Assembly (NCBI GenBank): GCA_947497585.1
Contig: CANMHG010000003.1
Span: forward strand, 248,001-312,000
DNA length: 64,000 nucleotides
Reading direction: 5' to 3'
DNA from: an uncultured Bacillaceae bacterium
GTDB taxonomy: Bacteria > Bacillota > Bacilli > Bacillales > Bacillaceae_L
Numbering within the stretch: the stretch's first letter is position 1; the number at the start of each line of letters is the position of its first letter. Made by a program: the position numbers and the translations under genes. This document shows positions 16,986 to 24,880 of the stretch, piece after piece. The notes beneath the pieces were generated by a model. It saw only the letters and a program-made list of their open reading frames with translations. It searched no databases and was not told the DNA's origin.

Positions 16986-17868
16986 TACCTTACTTCGTCA
17001 TATACGTGAGAGCTTCAAGAACCTTGGTCGTAATGGCTGGATGACATTTGCCTCGGTTAGTGCTGTGACCGTAACCCTATTATTAGTAGGTGTCTTTATC
17101 GTCATAATGATGAACCTAAATAGCATGGCTACTTCCATTGAAGAAGATGTGCGCATACGTGTACACATCGACCTTACAGCTACACCTGAGGACCAGGAAG
17201 AGCTCAGAAAACAAATCGGAAAAATACCACAGGTATCAGAAATCGTGTTTTCATCCAAAGATGAAGAGCTTGAAAACTTGAAAAAGAGCTTAGGTGACGA
17301 AGGCTCAATCTTTGCACTAGTTGAACAAAATAATCCACTACATGATGTTTTTGTTGTTAAAACAACCATCCCAAATGATATTTCTGTAGTTGCCAAAAAA
17401 ATTGAACGTTTTTCAAACGTAGCATCAGCTAAATATGGACAAGGTGAAATTGAAAAGTTATTTAGTGCAGTAGAAATCTCTCGTAATATTGGACTTGCAT
17501 TAATTATGGGACTAATATTTACAGCGATGTTCTTAATCTCTAACACTATTAAAATAACGATTGTTGCCAGAAGAAAAGAAATTGAAATTATGAAACTAGT
17601 AGGAGCTACGAATTCATTTATTCGCTGGCCGTTTTTCTTAGAAGGTTTATTTTTAGGGGCCTTAGGTTCAATTATTCCAATTTCAGTGATTCTAGGTTCT
17701 TATAACTATCTTTTAGATTTGATACAACCCAAATTAGCAGGAACATTTTTTCAATTACTGCCATTCCAACCATTTGCCATCCATGTTGCAATCCTTCTAG
17801 TATCAATTGGTTCGATTATCGGAGTTTGGGGAAGCTTAATGTCAGTTCGTAAATTTTTAAGAGTTTAA
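16975..17868 (+). CDS. ftsX: cell-division permease-like protein FtsX
   Basis: 297 residues, matching B. subtilis FtsX. There is one transmembrane helix near 25-47 (SVSAVTVTLLLVGVFIVIMMNLN), an extracellular domain of about 120 residues, and three more helices in the C-terminal half (about 170-290). The motif GRNGWMTFASVSAVTVTLLLVG is family-typical. I chose ATG 16975, where AGGGGTG gives best spacing; ATG 16969 is an alternative. The start lies inside ftsE, so the two are translationally coupled. FtsX relays the signal to a coiled-coil hydrolase, probably the next gene's product. Confidence 0.95.
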   Translation: MKFSTLLRHIRESFKNLGRNGWMTFASVSAVTVTLLLVGVFIVIMMNLNSMATSIEEDVRIRVHIDLTATPEDQEELRKQIGKIPQVSEIVFSSKDEELENLKKSLGDEGSIFALVEQNNPLHDVFVVKTTIPNDISVVAKKIERFSNVASAKYGQGEIEKLFSAVEISRNIGLALIMGLIFTAMFLISNTIKITIVARRKEIEIMKLVGATNSFIRWPFFLEGLFLGALGSIIPISVILGSYNYLLDLIQPKLAGTFFQLLPFQPFAIHVAILLVSIGSIIGVWGSLMSVRKFLRV

Positions 17869-17970
17869 TAGTTTTTTAAAAAATATATGGTATCTGCACT
17901 TCATGAAGTCACTTAACCTCAAGCATTCGTTACCATGACCACCCGAAAATAGAAGGGAGTAACAGGATAA

Positions 17971-19209
17971 ATGAGAAGACGTTTTTTACTTATCAGTATA
18001 GGAGCAATGGTTGCATTCGGTACATTCCTATCAACCTCATCTATTGACACTGCATGGGCTGTTGGAAAGAATACACAGCTTGAAAATGAAAAAAAGAAGG
18101 TTCAGGAGAAACGTTCTGACGTAAAATCTGAAATGAATGAAAAAGAATATGAGATTTCTTCACTTCAGGGAGAACAAGCAAAATTACAAGCCGATATTAA
18201 ACGACTAGATATCTCAGTTGCTGAAACAAACGCAAAAATGCGTGAAAAAGAAGCTGAAATTGCAGTTACACAAGAAGAAATCCAACTGTTGCAGGCACAA
18301 ATTGTGGAAGTTGGTGAACGAATTAAAAAGCGTGATGCTTTGCTTGAAGAAAGAATGCGTTCTATTCAAGAAAGTGGTGGAGTTGTAAGTTATATTGATG
18401 TTTTATTAGGTGCCCAAAACTTTGGCGACTTTATTGATAGACTTAGTGCTTTATCTACCTTCGTTCAGGCAGACAAAGATATTATCAAAACACATCAAGA
18501 GGACAAGCTTTTAAAAGAGCAAAAAGAGGTAGAAGTTACAAACCACTTAGCCAATTTAGAAGTGCAGTTAACGTCACTCGAAGAAATGAAAGTTAAATTA
18601 AATAAACATATCACAGAAAAAAACGAGATTATGTCTCAGTTAAAGAAACAAGAGGAAGAAGTTCACTCCCACCTAGAAGAGCTTGAAGACGAAGAAAAAC
18701 TTCTAGCTGCACAGGAAGCTGCGATTAAAAAAGAAATCAAAGCATGGGAAAAGAGACAACGTGAAATAGAAGAAGCTAGAAAAAAAGGACAAACTCCTAA
18801 AGTGACAGATGGAAACTTTATGAATCCAACAACCGGAAGACTAACTTCAGGCTATGGTCATCGTTGGGGATCATTGCATGCAGGGGTAGACATTGCCAAT
18901 CGCTCTGCGAATGTTCCAGTTGTCGCAGCGGCAGCAGGTACAGTTTTCCGTTCTTATTACTCAAGTAGTTATGGGAATGTTGTGTTTATAACTCATAATA
19001 TTAATGGACAAATTTACACAACGGTGTATGCACACTTAGAATCACGTAATGTAAGTGAAGGGCAATCTGTTGATAAAGGAACAAGAATTGGTTATATGGG
19101 GAACACTGGCAGATCTTATGGAAAGCATCTACACTTTGAAATCCATAAAGGACCTTGGAATAATTCCAAATCGAACTCAGTTGACCCACGTAAATATATA
19201 AACTTTTAA
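17971..19209 (+). CDS. secreted coiled-coil M23 peptidoglycan hydrolase (EnvC/NlpD-like)
   Basis: 412 residues. A signal peptide (1-31) is followed by two long coiled-coil segments (about 35-115 and 160-270). The C-terminal LytM/M23 domain (about 290-410) has intact zinc ligands: H and D in HAGVD, and HLHFE near residues 388-392. A conserved GYGHRWG precedes it. M23 enzymes cut peptide cross-links of peptidoglycan. The layout and position behind ftsEX resemble EnvC and PcsB, hydrolase regulators or hydrolases controlled by FtsEX coiled-coil contact. Here the catalytic residues are present, so it may act itself. B. subtilis uses CwlO for this and lacks this gene at this place. Confidence 0.92.
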   Translation: MRRRFLLISIGAMVAFGTFLSTSSIDTAWAVGKNTQLENEKKKVQEKRSDVKSEMNEKEYEISSLQGEQAKLQADIKRLDISVAETNAKMREKEAEIAVTQEEIQLLQAQIVEVGERIKKRDALLEERMRSIQESGGVVSYIDVLLGAQNFGDFIDRLSALSTFVQADKDIIKTHQEDKLLKEQKEVEVTNHLANLEVQLTSLEEMKVKLNKHITEKNEIMSQLKKQEEEVHSHLEELEDEEKLLAAQEAAIKKEIKAWEKRQREIEEARKKGQTPKVTDGNFMNPTTGRLTSGYGHRWGSLHAGVDIANRSANVPVVAAAAGTVFRSYYSSSYGNVVFITHNINGQIYTTVYAHLESRNVSEGQSVDKGTRIGYMGNTGRSYGKHLHFEIHKGPWNNSKSNSVDPRKYINF

Positions 19210-19217
19210 CCTATGAA

Positions 19218-19245
19218 GCCACATCTTTGGATAGATGTGGTTTTG
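19218..19245 (+). terminator. M23 hydrolase terminator
   Basis: CCACATCT-ttggat-AGATGTGG followed by TTTTG. Confidence 0.82.
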
Positions 19246-19399
19246 TTGTATCTCCTCACAAAACATGTCCTTCCCACGAACCATATCGTAAAACCTTTTC
19301 AAAACACATACTTACCATACTTCGACATTTATCGTGAAAAAATGGTAAGATATACATATCTTATGGTTGTCGTTATAGAAGTAGCATGAGGAGGGACAT

Positions 19400-19954
19400 A
19401 TGAAGTATTTTATCTTATTATTTATTCTTACCATGGTGTTAGCTGGTTGTGCGCAGGATGAGAAGTCTGAAGTTACGAATGAGACTACAGAATCTAAGGA
19501 AACGGCTCCTCAGAACGAAGAAACAGCTGAAAAGCAATCACATGAGTTTTTCAATGAAGATTTCAAAGCCTTACTAAATGAGGGTAAGTTAGCAAATGCA
19601 GATTTCGGCATAGGTTCAACAGCCTCAGAAATAAAAGAAACTCTAGGTGAACCTGATCTTGAGGATGTATGGGACGGTGCAAACATACTTCAGTATGGAA
19701 ATTATGTGTATGGGTACTCTTACTTAGAAGAAGACGATACAATTTATGTAATTGAATATGCACCTGAAAAAGAGTATTATCTAGCAGATCTAACTGCACT
19801 ACTTGGAGAACCAGAGATATCAGAAATAAGTGATGTAAATGGAAGATATTTCGTACTTTATCACTTAGAAGGTTTAAAAGAGCTTTGGGTTTATAATCAG
19901 ACTGAACAGGAAGATTCTCCTATAGCGAGTATAAAGCTTATAAAGAAATATTAA
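19400..19954 (+). CDS. lipoprotein with YjgB/DUF4309-like domain
   Basis: 184 residues. The lipoprotein signal ends LAGC (C17), followed by an acidic Glu/Thr-rich linker (18-50). The folded part (about 55-184) has the pattern ADFGIGSTASEIKETLGEPD and a second LTALLGEPEIS. This two-fold GS(T)xxEVxxxxGxP arrangement is typical of DUF4309/YjgB-type proteins. The function of that family is unknown. RBS GAGGAGGGA precedes the ATG. I cannot say more about its role. Confidence 0.75.
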   Translation: MKYFILLFILTMVLAGCAQDEKSEVTNETTESKETAPQNEETAEKQSHEFFNEDFKALLNEGKLANADFGIGSTASEIKETLGEPDLEDVWDGANILQYGNYVYGYSYLEEDDTIYVIEYAPEKEYYLADLTALLGEPEISEISDVNGRYFVLYHLEGLKELWVYNQTEQEDSPIASIKLIKKY

Positions 19955-19983
19955 ATATATCTTACTTCGAAATGGAGTCCACT

Positions 19984-20430
19984 ATGGAAATTTCAACAAC
20001 AAGATTAAAGCTAATTCCATGTACAAAAGAGAGCATCTCAACTGTATCTGAGAACTATCAAATCTTTGACCATATCCACTCTTCTTTGGAGGAATATGAA
20101 AAAGATCAATCTACCCTAGGCTGGGGTGTATGGTTTGTTCAAATAGTAGATACAGGAGAAACCATTGGAGACATTGGTTTTAAAGGAAAGCCAGACTCTG
20201 ATGGAGCTGTTGAAGTAGGCTACGGTATATCATCAACTGCACAGAACAAAGGATACGCAACAGAAGCAGTAAAAGCCTTAATCAACTGGGCCTTTTCTAC
20301 AAACAAGGTCACAACAATTAAAGCCGATTGCCTAGAGGATAACATACCATCAATAAAAGTACTCGGAAAAATTGGCATGAAACAAACTGGTAAACAGGAT
20401 AATATGTTGTTTTGGGAATTAAATAAATAA
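19984..20430 (+). CDS. GNAT family N-acetyltransferase
   Basis: 148 residues. RimJ/RimL-like GNAT fold with TTRLKLIPCT at the N-terminus, the central VEVGYGISSTAQNKGYATEAVKALI (acetyl-CoA pyrophosphate loop in QNKGYA), and C-terminal NIPSIKVLGKIGMKQTG. It transfers acetyl from acetyl-CoA to an amine; the substrate cannot be predicted. ATG 19984 uses GGAG as ribosome site. The upstream ATG at 19972 overlaps that site. Confidence 0.85.
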   Translation: MEISTTRLKLIPCTKESISTVSENYQIFDHIHSSLEEYEKDQSTLGWGVWFVQIVDTGETIGDIGFKGKPDSDGAVEVGYGISSTAQNKGYATEAVKALINWAFSTNKVTTIKADCLEDNIPSIKVLGKIGMKQTGKQDNMLFWELNK

Positions 20431-20433
20431 TAA

Positions 20434-20468
20434 AAACGCCTGGATTGGTTTACAATCCAGGCGTTTTT
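20434..20468 (+). terminator. acetyltransferase terminator
   Basis: CGCCTGGATTG-gttta-CAATCCAGGCG followed by TTTTTT. Confidence 0.92.
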
Positions 20469-20526
20469 TAAAGAATGAGGGGAACAAAAAAGGTTATTTT
20501 CACTGTCGTGAAACAACCCACCTCCT

Positions 20527-21456
20527 CTACTGAGAAGGTCTTATCACCCTATGTACAAACTCTTGAAAACTATCTGCTAACTCACTAAAACCACTCGCGC
20601 GATAGCGATATAACTCTGCACAACATTGATCAGTATGATAAACACTAATTAACCCAGCAGAACGAAGTGCCATGATATGATGATGTACCGTACTTTTAGA
20701 AACATTAATGTAATTCAAAATATCGGTAAATGTTCTCGGCTCATTTGCAACATATTGTAAAATGCGCAGACGATTTTCATCCGCCAAAGCCTTCGTTAAC
20801 CTCACTAATTGCTTAGAGGGTTGAGTAGAGTCCTCACTACCTATATCTACAGGATAGCGAATGATATACGTGTTCTTGAATTTCCAATATACCGTTAGAG
20901 GTGTGTTATGATAACCCGGAACAAGTACAACCTCCTTAAGCCCTTCGAATGGCTCAATTCGAATCCCACCTGAAGCCTTTTCAACTAAGTCCATTGAATA
21001 TTTAGTGGTTGATAATCTTTCATAATAAATCTTTGATTTCTGAAGTTCCTCTAATATTTGCGGATCAAAGGTAGAAAAATAAGCTTCGTTCCAAAGTGAT
21101 AGATAATAAACATAGCTATCTCGAATCGTTCCTAAATCATTAGGTAGATTATCAGCAATTATTGGTGAAAGTAGTTCATATAAATTGCCAGGTGTTAGCT
21201 CTTGTAGCCAGTTTATAAATCCAGTAATCTCTTCTTTTTGTGGTGATAGATATAAAAGAACATTTAAGTAAGAAAGACATGGAACATCCTTTGAACGTAA
21301 TTCCTCTAGTAAACCTGGTTCAATCTGTTCTTCAACTGACTTTACCCAATCAATGCCTAAATCTAGGCTTTTCACAAACTTCTTCGAGACAAATAATTCA
21401 AGACTATTTATCAACTCATAAATAGGTGAATAATCAACCTTAACTTTATATGTCAT
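20527..21456 (-). CDS. ArsR-type winged-helix regulator with large N-terminal domain
   Basis: 309 residues. The C-terminal part (about 215-300) is an ArsR-like winged helix: LVRLTKALADENRLRILQYVANEPRTFTDILNYINVSKSTVHHHIMALRSAGLISV. No metal-binding cysteine cluster is evident. The N-terminal 200 residues are of a type seen in larger Bacillus ArsR regulators, and their ligand is unknown. ATG 21456 is preceded by GGAGGTAG. An upstream GTG-type start at 21477 has no ribosome site. It is divergent from an oxidoreductase pair that it probably controls through the palindromes in the 200-bp gap. Confidence 0.85.
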   Translation of the reverse strand: MTYKVKVDYSPIYELINSLELFVSKKFVKSLDLGIDWVKSVEEQIEPGLLEELRSKDVPCLSYLNVLLYLSPQKEEITGFINWLQELTPGNLYELLSPIIADNLPNDLGTIRDSYVYYLSLWNEAYFSTFDPQILEELQKSKIYYERLSTTKYSMDLVEKASGGIRIEPFEGLKEVVLVPGYHNTPLTVYWKFKNTYIIRYPVDIGSEDSTQPSKQLVRLTKALADENRLRILQYVANEPRTFTDILNYINVSKSTVHHHIMALRSAGLISVYHTDQCCAELYRYRASGFSELADSFQEFVHRVIRPSQ

Positions 21457-21511
21457 GTTTCTACCTCCAACGAACAATACTCTTGTTTAGATAATAACAA
21501 AACAATCAATC

Positions 21512-21616
21512 ATTAACAATTAAACAAATTACAATTAAATTTTTATATTTTTTGGTTGAAATTGTTAATTATTCGATTATAATAAGATTATCTAGTAAGT
21601 TCTATAAAAATAGAAC
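21512..21616. promoter_or_regulatory. divergent promoter region with operator-like palindromes
   Basis: The oxidoreductase promoter is TTGAAA (21556-21561), 16 bp, TATAAT (21578-21583). An inverted pair ATTAACAATT (21512-21521) and AATTGTTAAT (21560-21569) places one half in the promoter spacer. A second dyad GTTCTAT-aaaa-ATAGAAC (21599-21616) lies just past the start of transcription. Either could bind the divergent regulator. Confidence 0.6.
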
Positions 21617-21656
21617 AAGTACAAATGTCTTGATAATCTAGAACGGAGAGGAATTT

Positions 21657-22361
21657 ATGAATGTTTTAATCGTCTATTCACATCCAAGTCCAACTTCATT
21701 AAATGCAGCTTTAAAAGACACGGCCGTTGCAGTTTTAGTAAATCAAGGACACAAGGTAAAGATATCTGATTTGTACGAGATGAAATTCAAGGCAATTGCT
21801 GATCAGGATGATTTTACAGTATTAAAGAACTCAGATAAGTTTAGTTACATTAGTGAGCAATTTCACGCATCACAAAATCGAACATTCTCAAAAGATATTT
21901 TAGAAGAGCAGGATAAACTTACTTGGGCTGACATTGTTATTTTTCAATTCCCGATGTGGTGGACAGAAGCTCCTGCAATTTTAAAAGGCTGGTTTGATAG
22001 GGTGTTTGCTTATGGATTTGCCTATGGGCCTGGCGCCTATGACCAAGGAAACTTACGAGGGAAAAAAGCTATGCTTTCGTTTACAACTGGAGGTAAAGAT
22101 TTACGTAATTTTGGCAAAAATCATTTGAAGGGTGAACTATCTGAACGATTATTTAATATCCAGCATGAAAAGCTGTATTTTGTCGGAATGGATGTTATTG
22201 AACCATTTGTCTTTACAGCGGGAATTGACGAACAAGGAAAAAAGGAACTTTTTGAACAGTTTGAAGAACGACTCATTCATTTAGAAAGTGAACCTGTTAT
22301 TCCGTTTAGACCAGTATCTGACTATGAAAATGGCAAATTAAAAGAATCAAAATATTCATAA
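21657..22361 (+). CDS. flavodoxin-fold NAD(P)H oxidoreductase (quinone reductase type)
   Basis: 234 residues. Flavodoxin-like fold of the NQO1/KefF/MdaB group. It starts MNVLIVYSHPSPTSLNAAL (FMN/FAD phosphate loop), with ADIVIFQFPMWWTEAPAILKGWFDRVF in the centre (residues about 91-117) and SFTTGG further on. It reduces quinones, nitro or azo compounds with two electrons, protecting against electrophiles. RBS GGAGAGG precedes the ATG. It is followed 12 bp later by a zinc-free alcohol dehydrogenase homologue in the same operon. Confidence 0.88.
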   Translation: MNVLIVYSHPSPTSLNAALKDTAVAVLVNQGHKVKISDLYEMKFKAIADQDDFTVLKNSDKFSYISEQFHASQNRTFSKDILEEQDKLTWADIVIFQFPMWWTEAPAILKGWFDRVFAYGFAYGPGAYDQGNLRGKKAMLSFTTGGKDLRNFGKNHLKGELSERLFNIQHEKLYFVGMDVIEPFVFTAGIDEQGKKELFEQFEERLIHLESEPVIPFRPVSDYENGKLKESKYS

Positions 22362-22373
22362 GGAGTGGGAAAA

Positions 22374-23306
22374 ATGAGAGCAATTGTTATTGAAAACTAT
22401 GGTGGTATTGAACAGTTAAAAGAAATTGAAGCACCTCTACCTGAAGTTGGACCCAATGATATTTTAATAGAGGTACATGCCTCAGCGGTAAATCCTGTTG
22501 ATTTAGCAATTCGAGAGGGTTACTTTAAAGAACGAGTAGCTCACAAATTTCCTCTTGTATTGGGATATGATGTTGCTGGAGTAGTAGCAGCAGTTGGTTC
22601 AGATGTGAGCAAGTTTCAAGTGGGAGATGAGGTATACAGTTATACTTCCTTAGATAGAAATGGGACATATGCAGAATTTTGTGCAGTAAATGAAGGTTTT
22701 GTTGCTCTAAAACCTAGTAATCTCTCATTTGTTGAAGCTGCTTCTGTGCCTTTAGTTGGAATTACGGCTTGGCATGCACTAGTTAAAGAGGCGAAACTGA
22801 ATGAGGGTCAAAAAGTCCTAGTGTTAGGTGGATCTGGTGGTGTTGGAAGCTTTGCAGTACAGTTGGCAAAAGCACAGGGAGCCATTATTTCAGCCACGAC
22901 AAGCACAAAAAATAGTGGATTCGTGAAAAAGTTAGGATCAGACTTTGTCCTTGATTATACAAAAGAAAATCTTCCGGCTTCAGAATACGATGTCATTTTT
23001 GATACAGTTGGGGGATATCAGATTAAAGAATTAGTTGGTGCTACAAAAGAGAATGGAAGAATTATTTCAATTACAAGTCGACTTTCACCAGCGAGTCAAC
23101 AACTAGTAGATGTAAAAGGTATATACTATAACTTGATATTTAGTAGCCCTGATTGTGAAAGCTTAGACCAACTTTCTACCTTACTATCTAAAGGAAAGAT
23201 TCACCCAGTAGTTGGGTCTATCTTCTCTTTATCCGATGTAAAAGAAGCACACTTGCTTAGTGAGTCAAAAAGAGCGATAGGAAAAATCGTACTTCAAGTT
23301 AAATAG
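22374..23306 (+). CDS. zinc-free medium-chain dehydrogenase/reductase (quinone oxidoreductase-like)
   Basis: 310 residues. The N-terminal GroES-like domain (MRAIVIENYGGIEQLK... VNPVDLAIREGYF) lacks the zinc-binding cysteines of classical alcohol dehydrogenases. The Rossmann domain (about 130-260) has VLVLGGSGGVGSFAVQLAKAQGA, an NADPH-binding loop. Family members reduce quinones or alpha,beta-unsaturated carbonyls. ATG 22374 follows AAGGAGTGGG. Together with the preceding gene it looks like a quinone or carbonyl detoxification operon under the divergent ArsR-type regulator. Confidence 0.88.
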   Translation: MRAIVIENYGGIEQLKEIEAPLPEVGPNDILIEVHASAVNPVDLAIREGYFKERVAHKFPLVLGYDVAGVVAAVGSDVSKFQVGDEVYSYTSLDRNGTYAEFCAVNEGFVALKPSNLSFVEAASVPLVGITAWHALVKEAKLNEGQKVLVLGGSGGVGSFAVQLAKAQGAIISATTSTKNSGFVKKLGSDFVLDYTKENLPASEYDVIFDTVGGYQIKELVGATKENGRIISITSRLSPASQQLVDVKGIYYNLIFSSPDCESLDQLSTLLSKGKIHPVVGSIFSLSDVKEAHLLSESKRAIGKIVLQVK

Positions 23307-23320
23307 GCATTACCTAAAAT

Positions 23321-23395
23321 CCAATCAAACGTTTGATTGGATTTTTCAACCCATTGATACCACTGGGCTTAACCCAATTCATCAAACGTTTGTTT
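23321..23395. repeat. CAAACGTTTG-bounded dispersed element, copy 1 (also acts as terminator)
   Basis: The left end is the perfect palindrome CCAATCAAACGTTTGATTGG (23321-23340) followed by ATTTTT, a plausible terminator. The right end is ATCAAACGTTTGTTT. Inside is GGGCTTAACCC. It aligns without gaps to the reverse complement of the element at 52912-52984: both ends are nearly identical, and the middle 16 bp differ. Confidence 0.75.
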
Positions 23396-23406
23396 AAAAA
23401 AATAAA

Positions 23407-23437
23407 TGCGCCGAGATAATCTCTGGCGCATTTTATT
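23407..23437. terminator. bidirectional terminator between convergent genes
   Basis: AATGCGCC-gagataatctct-GGCGCATT with T-rich flanks on both strands. Confidence 0.75.
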
Positions 23438-23438
23438 T

Positions 23439-23864
23439 TTATAGTGTTTTTACAAACGCATAGCTCGTTTTTGCATACCCCATTTTCTCTTCATAAAAAC
23501 GGTGTGCATCTGTACGTTGAAGTCCTGACGAGAGGGCTACGGACGAACAGCCTTCTTGCTCTGCTAGGGTATGAATGTGAGAGAGTAACTTTTCACCATA
23601 TCCCTTTGAACGGTGAGCTTCAGCTGTTACTAAATCATAGACATAGATATGTTTGCCATTATAGAAGTTTGTAAGCTGGATAATGCCTGTTGCGGCCACA
23701 ATCTCTTCCTCCTCTATAGCAACCAACATACGATACCCTTCCTCTAACATTGGTTCTAGTAATTGTAAGTAACCTTCTTCATCTAGATGAGTGCGTAATT
23801 CATGCATAACCTTAAATGCTTCAATAAAGTCTTGTTTTGTCGTAAGCTCTTTAAATGCGACCAT
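23439..23864 (-). CDS. GNAT family N-acetyltransferase
   Basis: 141 residues. GNAT fold with the acetyl-CoA loop AEAHRSKGYGEKLL (about 82-95). The C-terminal ...SSVALSSGLQRTDAHRFYEEKMGYAKTSYAFVK is typical of single-domain GNATs in Bacillus. Substrate unknown. I chose ATG 23864, nine bases after GGAG. A longer frame to 23897 has no ribosome site. Confidence 0.85.
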   Translation of the reverse strand: MVAFKELTTKQDFIEAFKVMHELRTHLDEEGYLQLLEPMLEEGYRMLVAIEEEEIVAATGIIQLTNFYNGKHIYVYDLVTAEAHRSKGYGEKLLSHIHTLAEQEGCSSVALSSGLQRTDAHRFYEEKMGYAKTSYAFVKTL

Positions 23865-23925
23865 CCCACATTCTCCTCGATAATTAGAATCTATCAATAT
23901 GATAAATTATATATAAAAAAGTAAA

Positions 23926-23955
23926 AATCCACACCAAAATTTTATCGGTGTGGAT
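23926..23955 (-). terminator. terminator of the 23964-24389 gene
   Basis: On the minus strand ATCCACACC-gataaaatttt-GGTGTGGAT followed by TTTTACTTTTTT. Confidence 0.8.
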
Positions 23956-23963
23956 TGCAATGA

Positions 23964-24389
23964 TTATTCCTCAGTTGTTTGTGTTCTCAAGCGTTTTTTA
24001 GGAACACGTAAAAGCAAGATACGCTTACGTCTTAATGAATTAATAAGAAGCTTATTTTGCTTAAGTGTTGGCTCTTCGTACATTTTATCTTCAGTTGCAA
24101 GGTTAGTGTAGAATTCTACTAATTTCATCGCATCATCAAGTGGATATGTTTTGACCGTTTCAAAGATAGGTAAATCATAGCCTTGTGTATAGCCTTCCAT
24201 ACTTGACGCAAATATGAATACTTTGAAGCCATCAGCTTTTTGAGGAGCTGCCACCCTGATATTCCAGTGAGTAGAATGGCGCAAATCTGTAAGCTGATAA
24301 TTTCTTTCTAAAAAACGCACTCGATCCTGTGATTGCATGCTTACAACCTTGCTAGGATACTGTATAGAATACTTTTGTTGTTTACTCAT
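23964..24389 (-). CDS. conserved-type hypothetical protein
   Basis: 141 residues, not recognised. No signal peptide or membrane segment. It has a mixed alpha/beta character with a strongly basic C-terminal stretch (INSLRRKRILLLRVPKKRLR) that could contact nucleic acid. A good ribosome site (AGGAGG) precedes the ATG, and a strong terminator follows, so it is very probably a real, monocistronic gene. No function can be assigned. Confidence 0.7.
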   Translation of the reverse strand: MSKQQKYSIQYPSKVVSMQSQDRVRFLERNYQLTDLRHSTHWNIRVAAPQKADGFKVFIFASSMEGYTQGYDLPIFETVKTYPLDDAMKLVEFYTNLATEDKMYEEPTLKQNKLLINSLRRKRILLLRVPKKRLRTQTTEE

Positions 24390-24586
24390 AAGGACCTCCT
24401 TTAAAAATTATGTGATACCACGCGTACCTTTTTACCTAATCATGTACGTATGATGAAGTTTCTAGCTGTAGTGCCAACAGGTATATCAATGTATATGAAC
24501 CTTTTGGGCCATTTATACGTCGAACAATTATTTCTCATTGTCTTAACATATTTGCGATTAACTTCAATTTTTAGAAAAGGTTTTAC

Positions 24587-24711
24587 TTTACATCATTTAA
24601 AATTAACCTATAATTAATAGTAGTCTACATTATTTAAAAATTCATAAAATGAACAAGCTTTTCATATAGTTAACCAAAGGCATCGCACAACGCATGTGTG
24701 GTGCCTTTTCC
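24587..24711 (+). ncRNA. candidate small RNA: promoter plus orphan hairpin in a 490-bp gap
   Basis: A near-consensus promoter, TTTACA (24587-24592), 16 bp, TATAAT (24609-24614), is followed by a 14-bp hairpin. AAAGGCATCGCACA (24676-24689) pairs with TGTGTGGTGCCTTT (24695-24708), then TCC. No ORF lies between, giving a predicted transcript of about 90 nt. The U-tract is mostly inside the stem, which makes termination uncertain. The rest of 24390-24880 shows nothing I can name. Confidence 0.4.
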
Positions 24712-24880
24712 TGCAAGTGTAATGGAAGAAAAAGAAATAGAATAAGAAATTTCCATAATCATACACTAATGATATTGCACTTGTTCTATTTAGAAGGCTG
24801 TTTTTTAAGAAATGGCTACCTAAGACAATTTATACATTAGTAAAAACAGCGATTGGTAAAGGGATAGGAGGATGAGTCGT

